A stretch of 64,000 nt of DNA from Nitrospirota bacterium (GTDB lineage: Bacteria > Nitrospirota_A > Leptospirillia > Leptospirillales > Leptospirillaceae). Location of the stretch: positions 1-64,000 of the forward strand of contig JAKCCY010000002.1 in assembly GCA_021838765.1 (NCBI GenBank), in the 5' to 3' direction. Below the pieces are notes generated by a model. It had not been told where the DNA came from. It made no database searches and worked only from the letters and a program-made list of their open reading frames with translations. The position numbers and the translations under genes are program-made. Every line of letters begins with the position of its first letter. Position 1 is the first letter of the stretch. Shown one piece after another: positions 19,325 to 27,549 of the stretch.

Positions 19325-19418
19325 TCTTTCTTTAAGTTTCTTCAACGGGTTTCGTCTGGTAAAATTGGGGTATAGATCTTATGAGACACTTCCATCAAGA
19401 ACAGTCGAGGCTGGGGAG

Positions 19419-20009
19419 ATGAATATTATAGAGGTGAGGTTAGGAAAGGTTGCTCTGCAGAGTATTTTCCTTGGGCTGATTTCCTGTGGAGGGGTAATTG
19501 TGGCAGAAGGGGCCAATATCAGTTCTCTGCCTGCCGCGCCCAATTTTGTGGCTATTCCTCCGGTGACACCCTTTAATCCTTCTGGTGGGTCCCCTTTGGG
19601 GCAAACTCCCGGAGCTTTTGTGCCTCAACTGCCGAACTCATCTCTTCCGGTCGCGCCATTGTCTGCCCCGATTATTCCACCTTCCCTTGGGTTGCCTCTT
19701 GGATCATTTTCTCCCGGGGCTCCTGTTTTATTCTCTCTTGGACCTCTATTGGGCGGACCCATCCAGCAGGGAGCTGGTCTTTCAGCTCCCGTTCAGGCCT
19801 TTTCGATGGGGCCAGCGACCTTGCTCAATCAATTTGCTCAGCCCCCGCTTGTTCCCTACGGACAGGTTGGTGTTCCTCCGGCTGCTTATAATCCTTCACT
19901 AGGAGGACAAGCCGGTAATCCCTTCGCTTTGACATGTAACTACTACTTTTTTGTGAATTGCGGCGCGTCCGGTGGGCAAGCCCAAAACTTTAAATACTCA
20001 ACCAGGTAA
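19419..20009 (+). CDS. Exported Pro/Gly-rich low-complexity protein
   Basis: Not a family I recognise. From the ATG at 19419 (GAGG eight bases upstream) the product has 196 residues: a hydrophobic segment (KVALQSIFLGLISCGGVIVA), then about 150 residues dominated by Pro, Gly, Leu, Ala and Ser (for example PLGSFSPGAPVLFSLGPLLG). The tail holds two Cys, in LTCNYYFFVNCGASGG, that could form a disulphide. It follows the RND gene by 94 bases on the same strand and ends convergently with the LysR gene. A periplasmic or surface structural protein is one possibility. Confidence 0.5.
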   Translation: MNIIEVRLGKVALQSIFLGLISCGGVIVAEGANISSLPAAPNFVAIPPVTPFNPSGGSPLGQTPGAFVPQLPNSSLPVAPLSAPIIPPSLGLPLGSFSPGAPVLFSLGPLLGGPIQQGAGLSAPVQAFSMGPATLLNQFAQPPLVPYGQVGVPPAAYNPSLGGQAGNPFALTCNYYFFVNCGASGGQAQNFKYSTR

Positions 20010-20027
20010 AGTGTTACGAGCAGATGG

Positions 20028-20948
20028 TCAAGTTTTTTCCATCCATCCTGATGTGAAGATCCTTGTTCCCAACTTAACCAATGGTGCGGGTTCAGCATCG
20101 ACCTCTTGACGTGTAATGGCGCAAAGTGTGGAATTCGCAAGGAAGTCAGGTAGTGAAAGTCCAATAATTGACCCACTATCAAGCTCATTTTTTGCTGCAG
20201 ATGCGGGGAGGATTGTTATTCCTACTCCTGTCATGACAATTTTCAGGATGAGATCTGTGTCTGTTGTCTCCATCGTGACATTAAGCGAGAGTGCATTTTT
20301 TTGTGCTTCATAATCAATAAAGTCCCTTAACAGATTTTTTTTGTTGGGAAGAATGAGTGGGAAAGATTTGAGGGTGCCAACATCTCTTTGCCATTTTTCC
20401 TTTGAAATTGTTGGAGATGCCAAAATAAGCAAGTTTGAGGGGCCTCCAACCGGATGAATGGATAGATGACTCAGTCCATTTTTGATATGGGGAGCATCTG
20501 GAACATGCGTGAGGATGATATCCGTTTTTCCGGCAAGGAGTTCAGAGATCATATCCTGATCGAGTCCCTGATGAATGGAAACGGTAGCGTTTTTATACGT
20601 CCCGCGAACAAAAGATGTGAAGGGAGTATTCCGGGTGAATCCGGTGGCAAACCCAATGCCGACCGAAAGCTGTTCAACTTTTATGGCAGGCATTTTTTCT
20701 GTCATGATTTTGGATGTATTCTTGACTTGGTCCCATATGCTTTTTGCATGATCAAGAAAAAGAATTCCATTTGGAGATAAAAAAACCCTGCGGCCGACTC
20801 TATTAAAAAGTCTGACTCCAAACTCTTCTTCAAGGAGCTGGATTTGGGTCGACACGGCTGGTTGGGTCACTCCCAATATTTTAGCTGCCTGAGAAAAGTT
20901 CAAAGTTTGTGTCACAGTTAAAAAAGTGTGGATTTGGGAGAGTGTCAT
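20028..20948 (-). CDS. LysR-family transcriptional regulator
   Basis: A 306-residue LTTR from the ATG at 20948, which follows AGGGA by about eight bases; the longer frame to 20993 would cross the upstream palindrome. Residues 1-60 form the winged helix-turn-helix (FLTVTQTLNFSQAAKILGVT, then QPAVSTQIQLLEEEFGVRLF). Residues of about 90-300 are a periplasmic-binding-like effector domain. It is divergent from the TolC/barrel/ABC operon at 21143, the standard arrangement for an LTTR and its target. The effector is unknown. Confidence 0.9.
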   Translation of the reverse strand: MTLSQIHTFLTVTQTLNFSQAAKILGVTQPAVSTQIQLLEEEFGVRLFNRVGRRVFLSPNGILFLDHAKSIWDQVKNTSKIMTEKMPAIKVEQLSVGIGFATGFTRNTPFTSFVRGTYKNATVSIHQGLDQDMISELLAGKTDIILTHVPDAPHIKNGLSHLSIHPVGGPSNLLILASPTISKEKWQRDVGTLKSFPLILPNKKNLLRDFIDYEAQKNALSLNVTMETTDTDLILKIVMTGVGITILPASAAKNELDSGSIIGLSLPDFLANSTLCAITRQEVDAEPAPLVKLGTRIFTSGWMEKT

Positions 20949-20980
20949 AATGTGTCCCTTTTGGGTTTCAGTAACAATAA

Positions 20981-21010
20981 ATGCTTTTAACATATTGAGT
21001 TAATAAGCAT
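20981..21010. promoter_or_regulatory. Long inverted repeat, candidate LysR binding site
   Basis: ATGCTTTTAAC is followed after seven bases by GTTAATAAGCAT, whose reverse complement differs by a single inserted base. The site sits 33 bases upstream of the LysR ATG in the divergent spacer, where LTTR recognition sites usually lie. Confidence 0.5.
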
Positions 21011-21142
21011 TGAAAGGATCTTTTTCATGCTTTTGTTCGATGGTATGATCAATATATGAATAAATTTTATCATGTAATTTCTGAAATGGAAAGAGACTTT
21101 TTCGTGGGAGTGGTGTTTTTTGATTAACTTGGTGAATAACCT

Positions 21143-22555
21143 TTGAAAACAGATTGCATGAATATGTTGGGCCGGAAGAGCTATTTCCTTTCTTTGTTAT
21201 TGTCATTGATGGTGTTTTTCCCTTACCAGTCAATCTCCTTTGCCTCGTCACCTGTCCCTGAATCCTCTTCCAACGACTCCGATCCGTCGCGTTATTATCT
21301 TCTGACATTGAGAAATGCTCTTGGCATGGCTGTTCGGGATCAGCCATTAATCAAGGCTGCTGAGGAAGGAGAAAATATTTCAATTGCTGGGGTTGGAATT
21401 GCCAAAAGCCAGTATTATCCTACCCTTAACGGCTCAACCACCTATACGAGGGAAACCGGTAATTTCGGACCCCAGCCCGGCTTTCCCTTTACCATTCCGG
21501 AATCTCCTGTTTCCTACGATTTTTATCAGGCACAACTCTCCTTGTCTGAGACACTCTTTGCCTTTGGTCGACGGCGGGCCCAGGTTGCCCAGAATAAAGA
21601 ACTTGCAAGTGCCTCCCGTCGCCAGATAGAGGAAACCTTGTCAGAGACTATCCTGAATGTCGAGAAGGCGTACTTTTCGGTACTGAGAGATCAAAACCTT
21701 GTTCAAGTTGACCGTCTGACAATAAAGGATATGGAACTCCAGCTGGCTGTAGCGAAAGCGCGCTTTTCGGATGGAGTCGCAAATGGATACGATGTTCTGA
21801 ATGCAAGAGTGAATCTTTCGAATTTTCATTTGACAGAAGTGCAGGATGAAAACCATCTCAGAGTGGACGAGCTTGCCTTGAACCATGCAATGGGAGTTAT
21901 TGGGCGATCACCATATCGAGTCGCCCAGGTCAACGATGCTTCTGTTGTGATACCGGATGAGTCATCCGCTATCAGTCAGGCACTTTCCCGGAGGCCTGAC
22001 TTGAGAGTTCTCAATAGTCAGCTTCGAGCCCAAGAGCAAGCTATCCGTTTCAATCAGGCTCAGTTTCTTCCCACCGTGACGCTTCTGGGGAACTACTCTT
22101 TTGATAGCGAATTCTTTCCACTTGTATACAACTGGTCGGCGGCTGCAACAGTCAATGTTCCAATTTTCAACGGTTTTTTAAATGTTGAGCAAGTGAGGCA
22201 ATCGAGAGCCCAGAAGCGACAGCAAATTGATCAGAGGGAAGCATTACGGCAAACAATCGTGCAGGCCGTTGATAGTGATCTTTTAAACCTGAGAACGGAT
22301 GCGGCCAAAATTCGGGATTCTTCCGTTCTGACTGATCAGGCGGTCAAGAACCTTGCTCTGGCTGAGGAGGAGTTTCGTGTTGGAACCGGGACAACCGTGG
22401 CTGTTTCCCAAGCAGAGAGGGATTTGGCCAGAGCAAGGGCTGGCCTCGTAAGGGATCGTTCTCAGCAATCTATTGATATGGCTCAGCTCAAGAAAGATAT
22501 GGGAACAAATTTTGATTTTGGAAATCACAGAATCCCATCTGGGCCTTTACCATGA
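21143..22555 (+). CDS. TolC-family outer-membrane channel (copy 2)
   Basis: A 470-residue outer-membrane factor with a signal sequence (about residues 12-32), LRNALGMAVRDQP, SETLFAFGRRRAQVAQ and VGTGTTVAVSQAERDLARA at the expected TolC positions. It resembles copy 1 at 13573 closely in the RETGNF...PGFP segment. The TTG at 21143 lies seven bases after GGTGA; ATGs at 21158 and 21164 are alternatives. Its stop overlaps the barrel start as ATGA. No RND or HlyD gene follows; an ABC-2 exporter does, so it probably serves that transporter. Confidence 0.88.
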   Translation: MKTDCMNMLGRKSYFLSLLLSLMVFFPYQSISFASSPVPESSSNDSDPSRYYLLTLRNALGMAVRDQPLIKAAEEGENISIAGVGIAKSQYYPTLNGSTTYTRETGNFGPQPGFPFTIPESPVSYDFYQAQLSLSETLFAFGRRRAQVAQNKELASASRRQIEETLSETILNVEKAYFSVLRDQNLVQVDRLTIKDMELQLAVAKARFSDGVANGYDVLNARVNLSNFHLTEVQDENHLRVDELALNHAMGVIGRSPYRVAQVNDASVVIPDESSAISQALSRRPDLRVLNSQLRAQEQAIRFNQAQFLPTVTLLGNYSFDSEFFPLVYNWSAAATVNVPIFNGFLNVEQVRQSRAQKRQQIDQREALRQTIVQAVDSDLLNLRTDAAKIRDSSVLTDQAVKNLALAEEEFRVGTGTTVAVSQAERDLARARAGLVRDRSQQSIDMAQLKKDMGTNFDFGNHRIPSGPLP

Positions 22556-23286
22556 GAACATGGTATGCCATCGTGCTTTGTTCTTCTTTTTTCTTTGGTA
22601 TTTTTTTGAGTGCCCCCAAGGCTGAGGCTGACCCCCCCTCTCCTTTTGTTCCTGAGGCTCCAATGGTGAAGCATCCCCCGACTGAATCCCCGTCAATTAT
22701 GGATGGAGGAGGTTGGACTATTGCTCCCTTTGTCTCGTACTATACTCTAACAGGTGGCGGTGCTTCCCGTTATTTTAACAGCGCATTGGGAATCGGGGGC
22801 GAACTGGAAAAACCTCTCGCTGCTTCAATGTCTCATTGGCGATGGAATGTAGATGGATCTTACCTTCAGATGACTCCGGGGCCGACTCTTTTTGTCACTT
22901 CTTCCCAGAATTCCCTGTTTGGACAGCCTACCCAGACCCCGATCCTATCTCCTGTTCCGGGCTCGGCAAGTATTACTGGGTGGATTCTGAGAACTGGCCT
23001 TGCAAGGGGCTTTCCCCAAATGCTTCCCGATGGATGGCTTGGGCACGGTGTTGTCATCCCTTATCTTCGTTTTGACGTTGGCGGGGTTGACCTAGCTGCA
23101 ACAGGAGCGGGTGGCTTGTCTGGACACCCTTTCGGTGTTTCTGTTGACGGGGGAGCGGGTGTTTCTTTGAGGGTTCCTTCTTCTCCAATGGGTGTTTTTA
23201 TGGAAATAACGCCTACCGAGATTCTGATTTCTGGGGAAGCACTGTTCATGACTCCCCTCACAGCGGGGATTACGTTCCATTTTTAA
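22552..23286 (+). CDS. Small outer-membrane beta-barrel (copy 2)
   Basis: A 244-residue protein of no named family. The signal peptide ends near APKAEA, a short Pro-rich stretch follows, then alternating Gly/aromatic strands and a terminal Phe (ITFHF). It is a paralogue of the 12158 product: IPYLRFDVGGV, GLSGH-FGV, DGGAGV and SPMGVFMEI align in the same order. As there, it is adjacent to a TolC gene, here with a 4-base overlap. The repeated pairing suggests it works with the TolC channel at the outer membrane; this is inference. Confidence 0.6.
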   Translation: MRTWYAIVLCSSFFFGIFLSAPKAEADPPSPFVPEAPMVKHPPTESPSIMDGGGWTIAPFVSYYTLTGGGASRYFNSALGIGGELEKPLAASMSHWRWNVDGSYLQMTPGPTLFVTSSQNSLFGQPTQTPILSPVPGSASITGWILRTGLARGFPQMLPDGWLGHGVVIPYLRFDVGGVDLAATGAGGLSGHPFGVSVDGGAGVSLRVPSSPMGVFMEITPTEILISGEALFMTPLTAGITFHF

Positions 23287-23340
23287 GAATTATCTGGGTT
23301 AGCGAGATGCTTTTCCATTTGTCCAGGAGGGTTTTTCGGT

Positions 23341-23979
23341 ATGGAAAAAGAGCCAATAGACGAGGATCGTCGAAGATTTGCCCAGATGGGTATTACTCAG
23401 GAGTCATTGGATCCGGGAAAGAAAAAAATATTTTACGCATTGGCATCGGTCGTAACACTTGTTTTTCTTTCAGGGATTTTTTATACCGTTTTCTTTTATG
23501 TGACTCTTCCCAACCACCATACTCTTTCAAGACCCGGACAGCCCCAGGTTGACTCGGTTCCTTTGCCGGTTCCCCCTTCAACAATGTTTCCTGGGGTGGG
23601 GGCTTCTAAAAAAAGTATTTTGACTCAAGAAAATCGTTATTTTATTTCATCAGTTGGGGGGATTCGATCGGAAGGTGATGGCCTTACGCTGATTCTGACT
23701 CTTCATATCGAGCCGACGCTTGAAGGGGCAAATGGCATATCGCTTATCTTGTCCACTCCACCCCGGTGGGTCGATGGCAGCCAGGGGTCTATGGAGGGAA
23801 CTCTGGATTGGGATAAGTCAAGGCTTTTGAAACCGGGAGAAACAGTGACTTTCCCCATTCATTTTGTCAAAAAACCAAGAACTGGAAAGTTTGACCTTTA
23901 TATTGGGTTTCTGGGAAATCAGGGAATGTCAAAAAAACGTTACCCCATACACTTCTCCGGCTTAAAGGTTCCTTCATGA
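23341..23979 (+). CDS. Single-pass periplasmic protein of unknown function
   Basis: A 212-residue protein with a charged cytoplasmic N-terminus (about residues 1-28), one membrane helix (IFYALASVVTLVFLSGIFYT) and a periplasmic remainder. The latter begins with a Pro-rich linker and continues as a probable beta-sandwich (LTLILTLHIEPTLEG, then LKPGETVTFPIHFVKKP), reminiscent of an Ig-like fold. AGGAGG lies upstream of the ATG. It sits between the barrel and the ABC ATPase, the position an adaptor would hold, but has neither the coiled-coil hairpin nor lipoyl halves of HlyD proteins. A bridging or assembly role is speculative. Confidence 0.55.
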   Translation: MEKEPIDEDRRRFAQMGITQESLDPGKKKIFYALASVVTLVFLSGIFYTVFFYVTLPNHHTLSRPGQPQVDSVPLPVPPSTMFPGVGASKKSILTQENRYFISSVGGIRSEGDGLTLILTLHIEPTLEGANGISLILSTPPRWVDGSQGSMEGTLDWDKSRLLKPGETVTFPIHFVKKPRTGKFDLYIGFLGNQGMSKKRYPIHFSGLKVPS

Positions 23980-23997
23980 CGGAGGTTTCGGTCTTTT

Positions 23998-24750
23998 ATG
24001 CCTGATAAAACTGAGAGGGTTTTGGAAGCAAGGAATCTTTCCAAAACTTTCCTGAATGGATCCAAAATCGCTTTGGGTGGGGTAAGCCTGGATCTCTACA
24101 GAGGTGAAATCCTCTCGATTGTCGGACCAAATGGTGCTGGCAAGTCGACCCTTATTCAAATTCTTTTGGGACTTCTGCACCCGAATACCGGTTCCCTCAA
24201 TATCCTTGGTGTTGATGCAATAAGACATAGGAGACTGATCGCCCACAGGATTAACTATGCCTCGACAGACCTTTCCCTTCCATACTCTCTAACTGTTTTT
24301 GAAAATCTCAAGGTCTACTCATTCATTTATAATCTGGCAGATTGGAGAACGAAGGTTGACTCTATTCTCTCGGATTTCGGCCTATCGGAGATTGCCAGTC
24401 GTCGGGTGGGAAGCCTTTCAACCGGACAGGTGGCGAAACTCGGAATAGCAAAAGCCCTTCTTACGGAACCGGAGATTCTTTTTCTTGATGAACCAACCGC
24501 AACGCTTGATCCTGAGGTGTCTGGACATCTGAGAGAATTCCTTAGAAAAAGGGTTCTTGATACAGGCATGTCTCTTTTGTACACCTCACACAACATGAGG
24601 GAAGTGGAGAGACTTTCTGATCGAATCATTCTTTTGGGAGGAGGAAAAATCATTAAAGAGGGAATGATTGGAGATCTTTTAAAAAGTAATTCTGCTGCTG
24701 ATCTGGAATCTCTCTTTCTTGATACAGTCAAGAAAACGGCCTCATGGTAA
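23998..24750 (+). CDS. ABC transporter ATP-binding protein
   Basis: A 250-residue nucleotide-binding subunit of the DrrA/ABC-2 exporter type. Walker A is GPNGAGKST at 43-51, the signature is SLSTGQ, Walker B with the D-loop is ILFLDEPTATLD, and the switch His lies in YTSHNMREVERL. Its stop overlaps the permease start by 7 bases. With the permease it would form a half-size dimeric exporter driving extrusion of a lipid, glycan or drug. The TolC-like gene upstream hints at passage to the outside. Confidence 0.93.
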   Translation: MPDKTERVLEARNLSKTFLNGSKIALGGVSLDLYRGEILSIVGPNGAGKSTLIQILLGLLHPNTGSLNILGVDAIRHRRLIAHRINYASTDLSLPYSLTVFENLKVYSFIYNLADWRTKVDSILSDFGLSEIASRRVGSLSTGQVAKLGIAKALLTEPEILFLDEPTATLDPEVSGHLREFLRKRVLDTGMSLLYTSHNMREVERLSDRIILLGGGKIIKEGMIGDLLKSNSAADLESLFLDTVKKTASW

Positions 24751-25571
24751 CGGACCGCACCCGCCCCTCCATTTCCCTTTTTACAATAAGGCCAATGCTG
24801 GGTGTAATGCTGCGCCAATTTTATCTTTATCGGCGGAGCCTTCCAAGGTGGATGGAAATCTTTTACTGGCCACTACTGGATCTTCTGGTCTGGGGATTCC
24901 TGACGCTGTATCTCAGGCAGGGATCCATTATTGCTTCTCATGCTGTTTACTCTCTTTTGGGAGCGCTTCTTCTTTGGGACATGCTTTACCGGTCGCAGCA
25001 GTCTATTTCAATGGTATTTCTTGAGGAAATCTGGTCAAGAAATCTTTATCACCTTCTGGTGAGTCCATTAACTCCTTATCACGTTATTTTTGGAGCAATC
25101 CTTACCGGAATTCTAAAGGTCTCTCTTTCTTCCGGGCTTGCGATTTTTTTGGCCTACCATTTTTTTTCATTCTCTCTTTTTAGTATTGGTCTTTCTCTCA
25201 TTCCTTTTATTTTGGCCCTTCTATGCATGGGGTGGGCACTTGGTATCCTGACAACAGCCCTGATATTGCGATTCGGTCAGGAAGCAGAGGTCCTGGCCTG
25301 GGGAGTGATTTTTCTCTTTCAGCCTGTCAGTGCTGTTTTTAATCCTGTTTCCGTTCTTCCGCCGGTTTTTAGAAATATTGCAATGTTTGTGCCCGCCTCC
25401 CATGTTTTTGAGGGGATGCGCCAAGTGGTCAATGGGGGCCGATTCCCCGGAGGACAGCTTATGGTGGCCTTTTTTCTGGATGGTTGCTACCTTTTTTTAG
25501 CTCTGATTGTTTTTGGTTGGGTAATGGCCAGAGCCAAAAGGGAAGGGTTTTCCTTGAAACTTGGTGCATGA
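24744..25571 (+). CDS. ABC-2 type transporter permease
   Basis: A 275-residue inner-membrane protein with about six hydrophobic segments and the ABC-2 family pattern: SISMVFLEEIWSRNLYHLLV in the coupling region and FVPASHVFEGMRQVV near the end, as in NodJ/DrrB-like permeases. It follows the ATPase with overlap. Its last codons form part of the 5' arm of a strong terminator, so it is the last gene of the LysR-flanked operon. Confidence 0.9.
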   Translation: MVTDRTRPSISLFTIRPMLGVMLRQFYLYRRSLPRWMEIFYWPLLDLLVWGFLTLYLRQGSIIASHAVYSLLGALLLWDMLYRSQQSISMVFLEEIWSRNLYHLLVSPLTPYHVIFGAILTGILKVSLSSGLAIFLAYHFFSFSLFSIGLSLIPFILALLCMGWALGILTTALILRFGQEAEVLAWGVIFLFQPVSAVFNPVSVLPPVFRNIAMFVPASHVFEGMRQVVNGGRFPGGQLMVAFFLDGCYLFLALIVFGWVMARAKREGFSLKLGA

Positions 25572-25594
25572 TGATGCACCAAGTTTTCTTTTTT
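25557..25594 (+). terminator. Rho-independent terminator after the ABC permease
   Basis: A perfect 13-bp stem (AAACTTGGTGCAT and its complement) with loop GATG is followed by TCTTTTTT. The stop codon of the permease lies inside the stem. This closes the TolC-barrel-ABC operon. Confidence 0.92.
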
Positions 25595-25682
25595 GAACCA
25601 GTTCCATCACGAGTCAGGTTCTGAGGCCTGTCCGAATGGACTTTTGTTTGACACCATCTTTTTCGCGGGAGATAATCCAACC

Positions 25683-26426
25683 ATGGCAAAGCGTGAAGTC
25701 GTCGAATGCCCTATCCTTTCGATCATTCCAGAGACACCAAGAGTGAACACTTATCGTCTGGGAGTGGGGGGAGGGGCTTTTTCATTTATGGCTGGACAGT
25801 TCCTTATGGCTTCTATCCCGGACTTTCTTCGTGAGGATGGGCGTCCTGTTAGACGAGCGTATTCCATTGCATCGTCTCCGCTTGATTTGATGGAAGGTTA
25901 CCTTGATCTGACAATCACAAGAGTTGGAGAAGGTGGATATTTTTCCAACCGGATACATGAATCGAAAGTAGATGACATTGTCCTGATTGAAGGGCCATAC
26001 GGAAAAGCCTTTCATCTTGCCTATCCTCCTGAACGCTTTCCTGAAAGATACCTTTTTGTTGGTTCGGGAAGTGGCATTGCTCCTCTTCGGGCCATGATCC
26101 GCACTCTCCTGAAAGAAGGATGCCCAGTTCCAATAGAGCTCTTTTACGGTTATCGACATGTTTCGGATTGTATTTATGAAGAGGAAATCAAAGAATGGAT
26201 GAAAAAAGGAGTGAGTGTCCATCTTGCCATTTCCGGCTCTGTTTCTTCGGGGCAGGTTTTTAGCGGAGCATATGGGAGGGTTACGTCGATTCTTCCTGAA
26301 CTGATTCCTTCCTATAATGGGCAGGAGGTCTTTATTTGTGGCCCTCCAGCGATGGTTGAGCAAACTGTCAGGTTTTTTCAGGATATCCCTTTTCCGGAAG
26401 AATCTGTTCACAAAGAGCAATGGTAG
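25683..26426 (+). CDS. Ferredoxin-NAD(P)+ reductase-like flavoprotein
   Basis: A 247-residue FAD/NAD(P)-binding oxidoreductase. RRAYSIASSP is the FAD-contacting RxYS motif, GEGGYFSNR lies after it, GSGSGIAPLRAM is the NAD(P) loop and CGPPAMVEQT is the C-terminal nicotinamide motif. The protein ends HKEQW, similar to bacterial FNRs with an aromatic terminus stacking on the flavin. Electron exchange between NAD(P)H and ferredoxin or a flavodoxin is the family role; the partner is unknown. I chose the ATG at 25683 because the N-terminal 30 residues of the longer frame are unlike the family and overlap the terminator. Confidence 0.85.
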   Translation: MAKREVVECPILSIIPETPRVNTYRLGVGGGAFSFMAGQFLMASIPDFLREDGRPVRRAYSIASSPLDLMEGYLDLTITRVGEGGYFSNRIHESKVDDIVLIEGPYGKAFHLAYPPERFPERYLFVGSGSGIAPLRAMIRTLLKEGCPVPIELFYGYRHVSDCIYEEEIKEWMKKGVSVHLAISGSVSSGQVFSGAYGRVTSILPELIPSYNGQEVFICGPPAMVEQTVRFFQDIPFPEESVHKEQW

Positions 26427-26523
26427 TTTTGAATGCTTTGGAGTCTTTTCCTGAGCAGCCCTTTGGGATAGTCAGATATCCTTTCGATTCTGACTGTCTC
26501 TTGATAAAGATGGAGTAAAGCTC

Positions 26524-27543
26524 ATGACAGAGATTTTTGCCCAGATAAAGACTTCTCCAGATTCAAACCGTAAACCCTCCTCCTGGCGCTGGAATGTTGG
26601 TCTCGTTATTTTTTTGATGATGATCATTCCTAGCTCTGTCATGGTTATTTTGTATTACCGGGAGGTCATGGCCACCTATTATGTCACCAGGAATCCGTTG
26701 CCAAAGTCCGCAAGGGATATGGCCTCGGGTCTCGATCAGATCATGATCTCTGATATCAGGGATACCCTGAACCTTGGAAATCAGCTTGCCAATCCAGCTA
26801 TTCTCAAAAGCTCTGGGAGGATCCAAGATCTTTTGGGGAAGTATGTCCTTTCCGGCCATCTCCAGCGATTTGGGGGTTGGGAAGTGACCGATCCATCCGG
26901 AAATATTCTGGGAGGGATTGGAAACAGAGGTCTGAATCCTCACCGCGGCCAGGCAGGGAGTCTTATCGCCGATCTAAAATCCGAAGGAGGAGCGGCAAGA
27001 CTTTCCGAGCCGATCATTGACCCTGTCAACCATCTTGCGCTTCTCCTGTTGGCTGTTCCTATTCTCCATAGGGGCCAGACATCGGATGATCAACCGTTGG
27101 GCTATCTTGTCGGGATTGAGAATTTGTCAACAACACTTCATCCGTTCCTTTTTCAACCCCGGAAAAAAGGTGCTCCCGGTCTTTCCTATATCGCCTCCAC
27201 TGATGGAGATATTTTGGCAAGTTCAAAAGAGCTACTCATTGGCCAAAATATGGGCAATATTGGTTTGGCATCGGTTTTGGAGCATTTTAAGCAAGGGTTC
27301 TCAGGAGGGTACAAGGCAGATATCAGAGGGAGCAAGTATCTTTTTGGAACAGCCTTGATGAGTGATACCCAGGGAATCGCTCCCCACCCTTGGATGGTTG
27401 TTCTCCAGGCACCAGAGGATGTTGTGATGGTCAAAGCCAAGAGAATGAGATTTGTGATGGATCTCGTTGCGTTCGTAGTGGCTCCAACACTATTTTGTGT
27501 GGACTTATTTTTTCTGTTCAGGAGCATACGCTCCAGTCGTTGA
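26524..27543 (+). CDS. Membrane Cache-type sensor without output domain
   Basis: A 339-residue protein with one helix near residues 26-46, a periplasmic region of about 260 residues and a second helix near 310-333, then only a few basic residues (RSIRSSR). The periplasmic part follows the dCache pattern of receptors: WEVTDPSGNILGGIG, LGYLVGIENLSTTL, SYIASTDGDILASSKELLIG and HPWMVVLQAPEDVV. Receptors with this module normally continue into HAMP plus kinase, GGDEF or MCP domains; none follows here. GGAG lies eight bases before the ATG. It may need a partner protein or be a truncated receptor. Confidence 0.65.
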   Translation: MTEIFAQIKTSPDSNRKPSSWRWNVGLVIFLMMIIPSSVMVILYYREVMATYYVTRNPLPKSARDMASGLDQIMISDIRDTLNLGNQLANPAILKSSGRIQDLLGKYVLSGHLQRFGGWEVTDPSGNILGGIGNRGLNPHRGQAGSLIADLKSEGGAARLSEPIIDPVNHLALLLLAVPILHRGQTSDDQPLGYLVGIENLSTTLHPFLFQPRKKGAPGLSYIASTDGDILASSKELLIGQNMGNIGLASVLEHFKQGFSGGYKADIRGSKYLFGTALMSDTQGIAPHPWMVVLQAPEDVVMVKAKRMRFVMDLVAFVVAPTLFCVDLFFLFRSIRSSR

Positions 27544-27549
27544 TGGCAG

